Below, in pieces: positions 29,365 to 34,037 of a stretch of DNA of 34,037 nucleotides. Each line of letters starts with the position of its first letter. Position 1 is the first letter of the stretch. The notes beneath the pieces are model-generated. The model was given only the letters and a program-made list of their open reading frames with translations, ran no database searches and had not been told where the DNA came from. Source of the DNA: Xanthobacteraceae bacterium. Its GTDB lineage: Bacteria > Pseudomonadota > Alphaproteobacteria > Rhizobiales > Xanthobacteraceae. The stretch spans positions 1 to 34,037 of the forward strand of contig JAIESR010000010.1 of NCBI GenBank assembly GCA_019745775.1, read 5' to 3'. The translations under genes were made by a program, and so were the position numbers.

Positions 29365-29672
29365 GCGTTCCGGGCCGTTCCGCGTGTTCCGGGTGTTTCC
29401 TATGACACCCCCCGATTTTTGCTCTATCCGCTCCCTATGTACCCGGTACACCCCGGAACGCATGGTACATGCTTGAAAACGCGCCGCGAATTCCGTTCCA
29501 CGTGGCTGCGCCGAGCCCGGTACACCCCGGAACGCACGCGCGCTAAATCGCGTCGGCGAAGTCATCGGGGCTCTCTCCGGGTGCCAAGATACCTTGAAAG
29601 TCGCTCGACTGCCCGCCGCGTTCCGGGTGCAGCGTTGTACGTTCCGGGTTTTCGTCGCCGAGCCCGGAACGC
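29365..29672. repeat. GTTCCGGG iteron-like cluster at vapE 3' end
   Basis: The octamer GTTCCGGG or its complement CCCGGAAC occurs at least seven times: near 29367, 29386, 29453, 29527, 29620, 29641 and 29663. A perfect 21-bp direct repeat (CCCGGTACACCCCGGAACGC plus one base) lies at 29442-29462 and 29516-29536. The upstream side has a T-rich patch (GCGTTTTTTATCG near 29341). It runs from the intergenic space after the resolvase into the last ~40 codons of vapE. The layout resembles an iteron-type origin beside a replication gene. 29194-29364 holds nothing else I can support. Confidence 0.6.
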
Positions 29673-31276
29673 GGCGCGGGCCCAAGCGGGCGGCGATATC
29701 CTCGCACAACGTCGCCGGCAATCCGCAGCTTGGTGGGGCCCAACCAACCGTTCCGACGCATGCACGCGCTGAGCCGTTTGAATGCGGCGTCGCCTTGCTG
29801 CGCACGCGCAATGCCAAGGTGCTCGAGCAGAAGGACAGCAGCGGAGATCCTCAGCTCCTGTTGGTTGGTTTGTTCATTTCGGCAAAGATGCCCGTTGATC
29901 CCCTCGAGCATATCGATCCATGGATCGTGATCGAGGCGCTGCTCTTGTTCGCGCGCGGCTTGCGCCCAAAGATCCTCTGGCAAGGTAAGCGTGCTGCCAG
30001 CCGCCTCGAGAACCGCGGCCTCGGCCCAAAGCTGGTCTCGATCGGCGATGACTTTCGCGATGTCGACACGTCCGATCTTCACGGGCCAAAAGCGACGATT
30101 GCCGGTTTGCGATTTAAGATAGGTGTCGTTGTTCGTGGTCGCGATGAAGATGCAGCGGCGCGGTCGATTGACGCGGAAGCGACCATAGGCCGGCCGCGCG
30201 CGATCGACGGTGCGACTGGCAAATGCCTTCACGCGATCGACATCGGCTTTCGAGATGCCTGCGATCTCGGCGATCTCGTAGAGCCAGACGCCGGTCACCG
30301 CTTCTTGCTGCGCGCGCTCGTCGAGTGTCAGGATCAGTTGATCGCTGAAATTATCACTGCCGGCGAGGATCTCGATCGCGCTCGATTTACCGCGGCCCTC
30401 CGGTCCCTCGAGCACGATGATCTGGTCGAACTTACAACCCGGTTGTCGCGCGCGCCGAACCGCAGCGATGAGCCCAAGCCGCCCGATCGCTCGATTGAGG
30501 GCCGTGTCCTCGGCGCCGAGGTAGCTGATGAGCCAGGCGTCGACCCGCGGATGGCCATCCCATTTCACGCGATCGAGATACTCGACGACCGGATCGAACT
30601 TGTTCTTTTGGCAAAGCTGAACAGCCGCATCGCGCGTGTGTTCGCGGCCAGGATCGAAACCATACGTGCGGACGATGAGCTCGCGCAGCATGACGACGAC
30701 GTAGTCGGAGAGCTCGCCGGCCCATTGGTCGATCATGCGGCCGCCGACAAAAAGCCGGTCGTGAAATGCGTCGTAGCGACACACGATGCCGAGCGCGCCG
30801 ATCGCCACGCGCGCGTTCGCGAACGTTGCTTTGGGATTGCCGTGTTTGTCGGTGTCAGGAAACTCGGGATTTTCGGCCACCGTCGGTGCCGGCTCCACCG
30901 TGGCGGCGCCGTTCAAGAGCGCGGTGATCTCCGCTGGCGGATGACCGAGGCGCTCGAGTGCTGCCCACACCGGCCGCGCCGCCAGCGGGTTCAACTTATG
31001 CAGCCTGCGAAATTGGTCGACGTAGGCGCCGCGGTGGTCATGGATCGAGGCGCCCCCCGTTCCTAGATGCGCCAGCAACTCCTCCACGCTTAGCTCTATA
31101 TCGGCCTTGCGAAGCTCTACCCGCCGTGATGCGAGCTCAATTGATTTTACGTTCGCCTTGTTGCCCGCGCGTTCACTGAGCTTACGCGCCGCGTCGAGGC
31201 TGTCGATCGCGGCAACATTCTTATGTCGTTCCCAGGGCGGGACGTCATTCGGATCCGCGTCGCCCGACGTCGCCAT
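29543..31276 (-). CDS. VapE-family P-loop replication ATPase (virulence-associated E)
   Basis: A 577-residue VapE-domain protein. Walker A is GPEGRGKSSAIEIL at about residue 292, the Walker B-like strand VTGVWLYEIAEIAG follows, and CIFIATTNNDTYLK (sensor-like), then GNRRFWPVKIG. This is the SF3-like helicase/ATPase module used by phages and satellites for replication. No primase domain is visible in this chain. The N-terminal ~200 residues (PPWERHKNVAAIDS...) are a separate region, and the C-terminal ~45 residues are low-complexity, partly specified by the iteron repeat. ATG 31276 overlaps the upstream stop as TGATG (TTG 31279 is possible). The 124-residue frame before it may be a fragment of a primase partner. 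Confidence 0.88.
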   Translation of the reverse strand: MATSGDADPNDVPPWERHKNVAAIDSLDAARKLSERAGNKANVKSIELASRRVELRKADIELSVEELLAHLGTGGASIHDHRGAYVDQFRRLHKLNPLAARPVWAALERLGHPPAEITALLNGAATVEPAPTVAENPEFPDTDKHGNPKATFANARVAIGALGIVCRYDAFHDRLFVGGRMIDQWAGELSDYVVVMLRELIVRTYGFDPGREHTRDAAVQLCQKNKFDPVVEYLDRVKWDGHPRVDAWLISYLGAEDTALNRAIGRLGLIAAVRRARQPGCKFDQIIVLEGPEGRGKSSAIEILAGSDNFSDQLILTLDERAQQEAVTGVWLYEIAEIAGISKADVDRVKAFASRTVDRARPAYGRFRVNRPRRCIFIATTNNDTYLKSQTGNRRFWPVKIGRVDIAKVIADRDQLWAEAAVLEAAGSTLTLPEDLWAQAAREQEQRLDHDPWIDMLEGINGHLCRNEQTNQQELRISAAVLLLEHLGIARAQQGDAAFKRLSACMRRNGWLGPTKLRIAGDVVRGYRRPLGPAPRSGLGDENPERTTLHPERGGQSSDFQGILAPGESPDDFADAI

Positions 31277-31650
31277 CAATCAGACCATCCGCGCCAAGGT
31301 GTGTAGAAGCCTGCGGCGACACAAGCCTGCATCAACGCTGCGCGCGCCTGGCTGCCGTTGAAACGTGCTGCTCCGCGTGCAGATCGCCGCGTTGATGCTG
31401 GCGGCCAAAGCTCGGACGGTACTTCCGGGACTGCCGCGAATAGGTCCGCAATCACTCTGTCGCTGAAGTACTCAACGCGCACGTCATCGACGGCGATTTC
31501 AAATCGACGCGCTCCGACTAGCCTTTTGTTGGTCGTGAGAGCGCGCAAGCGGCCCACCGTGTCTTTAAACAGATACAGGTCGCCATTCGTGCCGAGGATT
31601 GTGAACGGTGCACCCCAGGCGGCAGGCCCCCGGCGGGAGCCGGTGGTCAC
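31276..31650 (-). CDS. Hypothetical protein coupled to VapE and AlpA-like genes
   Basis: A 124-residue protein. The first half (GTNGDLYLFKDTVGRLRALT) resembles an N-terminal segment seen before DUF927/primase-helicase-type domains in phage proteins, and the last part (SQARAALMQACVAAGFYTPW) is helical. No complete domain is recognised. GTG 31650 overlaps the AlpA-like gene's stop (GTGA) and its own stop overlaps the vapE start (TGATG). The three genes are therefore translationally linked, and a role in replication control is likely. It may be the residue of a longer primase, or a genuine small subunit. Confidence 0.65.
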   Translation of the reverse strand: MTTGSRRGPAAWGAPFTILGTNGDLYLFKDTVGRLRALTTNKRLVGARRFEIAVDDVRVEYFSDRVIADLFAAVPEVPSELWPPASTRRSARGAARFNGSQARAALMQACVAAGFYTPWRGWSD

Positions 31651-31847
31651 GCAGCGCCCCGTTCCTTGCTGCCAGCCTCATCGAGCATGCGCTCGAGCGC
31701 GCGCACGGGGACGCGCAATAGCCGCCCGATCCGCACCGTCGGGATTTCACCGCGCTCTGCGGCCGCATATGAGCCGTTGCGAGAGAGGCCGAAGTATCGG
31801 CGGCCAGCTTCGGGCACGGTGATAGTCACAGGGGTTTCGTCCGTCAT
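31647..31847 (-). CDS. AlpA/excisionase-like winged-helix DNA-binding protein
   Basis: A 66-residue protein with an AlpA/MerR-type winged helix. The helices VPEAGRRYFGLSRNGSYAA and AERGEIPTVRIGRLLRVPVR, ending ALERMLDEAG, follow the excisionase-family pattern where the RIGRLLRVP wing contacts DNA. Such proteins either bend attachment DNA for excision or activate integrase and replication genes in satellites and P4-type elements. It starts at ATG 31847, divergent from the integrase operon with ~140 bp of AT-rich promoter space between, so it could regulate both directions. The stop overlaps the next gene's GTG. Confidence 0.88.
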   Translation of the reverse strand: MTDETPVTITVPEAGRRYFGLSRNGSYAAAERGEIPTVRIGRLLRVPVRALERMLDEAGSKERGAA

Positions 31848-31920
31848 ACTGCAAACCTTCTGGTGGGCGCCATACGCAGCACGAGACTGGCAGTGCGTGT
31901 GGAAACTCGCTCATCCCTCC

Positions 31921-31980
31921 TTGACCTGTCAATATTCCAATTATATTGATTTGAAAATCAGTCATATTTGATTTTGGAGG
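31921..31980 (+). promoter_or_regulatory. Promoter region of the integrase operon
   Basis: TTGACC (31921-31926) with TATTGA (31944-31949, 17-bp spacer) or TATATT (31942-31947, 15-bp spacer) makes a good promoter pointing to 31986. An AT-rich block with GATTTGAAAATC and TTTGATTTTGG words follows, and GGAGG at 31976-31980 is the ribosome site. The words could be an operator for the divergent AlpA-like protein. Confidence 0.55.
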
Positions 31981-31985
31981 CTTGG

Positions 31986-32753
31986 ATGGCGAGAGGTGGC
32001 AAGCGCCCGGGCGCGGGGCGTCCTCGAAAGGCAGCTGCGACCAAGACCAATAGGACCAAACCGAGGAGCGTCCCGCTGTTTGTACATATTGATCCGGACC
32101 TTCGTGCCTTGCTCGACAAGTGGGTCGAGATCAAAAAGGAACGAGAGCCGCGTGCGACGGTTGCGCAACAGGTCGGGCGGCTGCTCAAGCGGGGGCTGAG
32201 GTCGGAAATGGAGATCGGCGGCCACGCTGGCTGGTCTCAAGTGGTCAAGCTGGTGTTAGACGATGAGATCGAGAGCCTGGCCGGCTGGCGCAGCAAGCAC
32301 CTCTATGCGCTCGGCAGGTTCGTGGCTCACACCGCATCACATCTTGAAGGAGTACTCGGCTACAAGCTACACGCCGGCAAGCGATGGAGCGACGATCCAT
32401 TCGCCGCCCGCGTACTGCCAACTGCGATCGAGACTGTTCTACATTCACTGACCCCGTCTGCGGTCATGAACGCGCCGGTCGACATTCCGGAAGAGGCGCG
32501 ACGCTACGCGGAGATGATGGCGCGACGGTCGCCTGAAAAGGCGGACCACTACAGCACGCCCGAAGCCTTCGGTGCGATGATCGGCTTAAGCGTGGCGCTG
32601 CAGATCCAAGAATATGCGACCCGCAAGAGCTATCCACCCGACGATGATGATGCTGCCGATGATGCCGCAGTGATCGATGGGGGTGCGGATGAGTGGATGC
32701 CACAGATGTTGGCGTGGTTTGGATCTAGTTCTATTGAGGAGGGTCGAAAATGA
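31986..32753 (+). CDS. Hypothetical DNA-binding-like protein upstream of integrase
   Basis: A 255-residue protein. The N-terminus MARGGKRPGAGRPRKAAATK is an AT-hook-like (R-P-R) basic tail seen in small DNA-binding proteins of mobile elements. The segment SVPLFVHIDPDLRALLDKWV...TVAQQVGRLLKRGLRSEMEI is compatible with a ribbon-helix-helix-type fold. The remainder (LGRFVAHTASHLEGVLGYKL..., FGAMIGLSVALQIQEYATRK) is helical; the end is acidic (DDDDAADDAA). ATG 31986 with GGAGG upstream is preferred to ATG 31968. Its last codons overlap the integrase start (ATGA), so it is an accessory gene of the integrase, perhaps a regulator or directionality helper. Confidence 0.65.
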   Translation: MARGGKRPGAGRPRKAAATKTNRTKPRSVPLFVHIDPDLRALLDKWVEIKKEREPRATVAQQVGRLLKRGLRSEMEIGGHAGWSQVVKLVLDDEIESLAGWRSKHLYALGRFVAHTASHLEGVLGYKLHAGKRWSDDPFAARVLPTAIETVLHSLTPSAVMNAPVDIPEEARRYAEMMARRSPEKADHYSTPEAFGAMIGLSVALQIQEYATRKSYPPDDDDAADDAAVIDGGADEWMPQMLAWFGSSSIEEGRK

Positions 32754-33892
32754 CGGGCCACGTCCGCCGGCGCGGCAAGAACTCCTGGGAGCTGAAGTTC
32801 GACGCCGACCGCGATCCAGTCACCGGCAAGCGCAAGATCCGATATCACTCATTCAAGGGCACGAAACGCGCGGCAGAGATTGAGCTCGCACGCCTCGTGT
32901 CCGAGCACGCTGCGGGCAACTCGGTCGATCCATCCAAGGTGACGGTCGGGGAATTCTTCGATCGATGGGACCGCGATTGGGCTTCCGCAAATACCTCACC
33001 CAAGACGATCGAGCGATATCGCCAGATCGCAACTCACCAAATCAAGCCGAACGTCGGCAATCTCGCCATCCAGAAGCTGCGGCCGGTTCATCTAGCCGAC
33101 CTCTATGCGAAGCTTGGACGCGGCGACGATGCTTTGGCGCCGCGAACGATTGGCCACGTCCACCGGCTCGTGCATCGCGTACTACGGCACGCGGCCGCCT
33201 GGGGCGTCGTGGCTCAGAATGTTGCCGTCCATGTTCAGCCGCCTTCCGTCGAAGACACGGAAATCAGCATCCTGACCGAACACCAGATCGGCACCGTCCT
33301 GGAATATTTCCAGGGCCGCACGTTGCGCCCGGTCGTATCGCTCGCATTGGCTACAGGAGCGAGGCGAGGGGAGTTGCTCGCCCTGCGGTGGCAGGACGTC
33401 GACCTCGAGGCTGCGATCGTCACCGTTGCCCGCTCCCTCGAACAGACGAAAGGGTCGCTGCGCTTCAAGGCGCCGAAGACGAAACACGGCCGGCGTAAGA
33501 TCAGCATTCCGCCTTGGATGGTAGCCGAGCTGCGCGGCCACAAGGCGAGGCAGCAGAAGCGCCGTCTAAAGCTTGGTATGGGGAGAGCGCCCGATCACTC
33601 GCTTGTGTTTGCCAAGTGGGACGGGGAGCCGCGGGCGCCGCATTCCGTATCGCAGAAATTTCGGAAGGCTATGGCTGCGCTCAACATCGACGGCGTGACG
33701 TTCCACAGCATGCGTCACACCCATGCGAGCGCGCTGATAGCCTCCGGCATGGACGTGCTCACAATCAGCCGCCGCCTTGGCCACGGCTCGCCGGTGGTGA
33801 CGCTGAAGGTCTATGGCCACCTTTTCAAAAACACCGACGGCCGCGCGGCGGAGATCATGCAAGCCGCCTTTGCTAAGGTGCGAACCGATTGA
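32750..33892 (+). CDS. int: Tyrosine integrase of the element
   Basis: A 380-residue phage-type tyrosine recombinase. The N-terminal arm-binding region (residues 1-60, with VRRRGKNSWELKFDADRDP) precedes a SAM-like core-binding domain (65-165) and the catalytic domain (170-375). Catalytic residues: R205 in ATGARRGELLALRW, a Lys in KTKHGRRK (about 243-245), H319 and R322 in FHSMRHTH, H345 in RRLGHGSP, and Tyr355 in LKVYGH. All are present, so the enzyme should be active. It begins inside the preceding gene (ATGA). It lies 69 bp from the intact tRNA-Arg, with its 3' end toward the attachment site. Family precedent puts such integrases at tRNA genes. Confidence 0.97.
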   Translation: MTGHVRRRGKNSWELKFDADRDPVTGKRKIRYHSFKGTKRAAEIELARLVSEHAAGNSVDPSKVTVGEFFDRWDRDWASANTSPKTIERYRQIATHQIKPNVGNLAIQKLRPVHLADLYAKLGRGDDALAPRTIGHVHRLVHRVLRHAAAWGVVAQNVAVHVQPPSVEDTEISILTEHQIGTVLEYFQGRTLRPVVSLALATGARRGELLALRWQDVDLEAAIVTVARSLEQTKGSLRFKAPKTKHGRRKISIPPWMVAELRGHKARQQKRRLKLGMGRAPDHSLVFAKWDGEPRAPHSVSQKFRKAMAALNIDGVTFHSMRHTHASALIASGMDVLTISRRLGHGSPVVTLKVYGHLFKNTDGRAAEIMQAAFAKVRTD

Positions 33893-33909
33893 GAACGGAA
33901 AAGCCGTTC

Positions 33910-33932
33910 CCGGGTGGCAATCCGGTGGCAAT
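33910..33932 (+). repeat. Paired GGTGGCAAT repeats, candidate integrase arm sites (right)
   Basis: CCGGGTGGCAAT (33910-33921, 10 of 12 matches to the left-end unit) overlaps by one base with an exact TCCGGTGGCAAT (33921-33932). The pair mirrors 20431-20454 in sequence and orientation and lies 30 bp from the attR core. A short hairpin, GAACGG...CCGTTC at 33893-33909, with no T-tract, sits between it and the integrase stop. Confidence 0.65.
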
Positions 33933-33961
33933 TTCCGTCCGAGGGTGTAAGAAACCCGCGT

Positions 33962-34001
33962 GGTCCCGTAGCTCAGCTGGATAGAGCACCGGTTTCCTAA
34001 A
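33962..34001 (+). repeat. attR: core repeat at the 5' half of the intact tRNA
   Basis: Identical to 20275-20314 over all 40 bases. Homology starts exactly at base 1 of the tRNA and ends one base into the 3' anticodon strand. Bases immediately left of both copies differ (C and T). The most probable crossover is in the 7-nt anticodon loop, flanked by the inverted stem CCGGT / ACCGG. Confidence 0.95.
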
Positions 34002-34037
34002 CCGGGGGTCGCAGGTTCAAGTCCTGCCGGGATCGCC
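33962..34037 (+). tRNA. tRNA-Arg (anticodon CCT)
   Basis: The full cloverleaf is readable. The acceptor GGTCCCG pairs with CGGGATC (one G-T). The D-arm is GCTC-AGCTGGATA-GAGC and the anticodon arm CCGGT-TTCCTAA-ACCGG with CCT at 34-36. The variable loop is GGGTC, the T-arm GCAGG-TTCAAGT-CCTGC, and the discriminator G at 34035. The window ends in CC, so the terminal A of an encoded CCA lies just outside. It decodes AGG. Its 5' half comes from the inserted element; its 3' half is the original host part. Confidence 0.97.

Larger units (their letters stand above)
20275..34001. mobile_element. Integrated genetic element in tRNA-Arg(CCU), satellite-like
   Basis: A 13,687-bp insertion bounded by a perfect 40-bp direct repeat (20275-20314 and 33962-34001). 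It carries a tyrosine integrase next to the intact tRNA, an AlpA-like protein, a VapE-type replication ATPase, a serine resolvase, an XRE/DnaA-IV-like protein and a ribbon-helix-helix protein. A beta-helix spike-like gene and a cargo block at 20489-24735 complete it. No terminase, portal, major capsid, tail-tube, lysis, conjugation or relaxase gene is visible. The left third looks lower in GC than the flanking chromosome. Size and content resemble phage satellites (integrase, AlpA, primase/VapE, accessory genes), but a decayed prophage or other integrative element is also possible. Confidence 0.9.

Noticed and set aside
29594-31066. 490-codon plus-strand frame opposite vapE
   Set aside because: Antisense to a gene with intact Walker motifs; no domain of its own.

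Overview
The window looks like an alphaproteobacterial chromosome, probably Hyphomicrobiales in the Bradyrhizobium / Rhodopseudomonas / Pseudolabrys neighbourhood. The evidence is the GC-rich coding sequence, the conserved run helicase tail - S4 protein - 7Fe ferredoxin - CarD, several palindromic intergenic repeats of the type scattered through these genomes (for example around 1002-1050 and 11011-11100), and many Bug/TctC-type periplasmic binding proteins. I cannot fix the genus from the sequence alone.

Positions 1-20274 are host chromosome. The left part is housekeeping: the 3' end of a helicase gene, an HslR-like S4 protein, fdxA and a CarD regulator. From 3.8 to 20.2 kb there are five Bug/TctC solute-binding proteins, all on the minus strand and with no TctA/TctB membrane partner in view. 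They sit among catabolic enzymes: a UbiD-type decarboxylase, a 3-hydroxyisobutyrate-dehydrogenase-like enzyme, a cupin, an RraA/HMG-aldolase-like protein, an amidohydrolase, a class II aldolase, a NUDIX hydrolase and a secreted RidA-like protein. An M48 lipoprotein protease with a degenerate nuclease-like protein, and a cold-shock protein, interrupt this set.

Positions 20275-34001 form a complete integrated element of about 13.7 kb. It is bounded by a perfect 40-bp direct repeat that is the 5' half of a tRNA-Arg(CCU) gene: a fragment at 20275-20314, and the intact tRNA at the right end of the window. The element encodes a tyrosine integrase next to the intact tRNA, an AlpA/excisionase-like protein, a VapE-type P-loop replication ATPase and a serine resolvase with a 28-bp palindromic site overlapping its promoter. 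It also has an XRE/DnaA-domain-IV-like protein and a tightly overlapping cassette (ribbon-helix-helix protein, repeat protein, beta-helix spike-like protein, 36-aa stub). Its left third is an AT-richer cargo block: a MltR-like protein and a second protein, both with an Rx4H HEPN-type motif, a SieB-like membrane protein, an unknown, and the TcmP / three-Cys-motif (DUF5131) pair. There is no terminase, portal, capsid or lysis gene.

Size, gene content and iteron-like repeats beside vapE suggest a phage-satellite-like or phage-derived integrative element carrying candidate defence cargo. The most unusual points are: (i) integration restored the 5' half of the tRNA rather than the 3' half, placing the intact tRNA 69 bp behind the integrase gene; (ii) paired GGTGGCAAT repeats lie just inside both ends; (iii) a near-consensus chromosomal parS palindrome is followed by a set of larger palindromes with 44-bp spacing; (iv) the TcmP and three-Cys-motif genes converge and overlap at their 3' ends.
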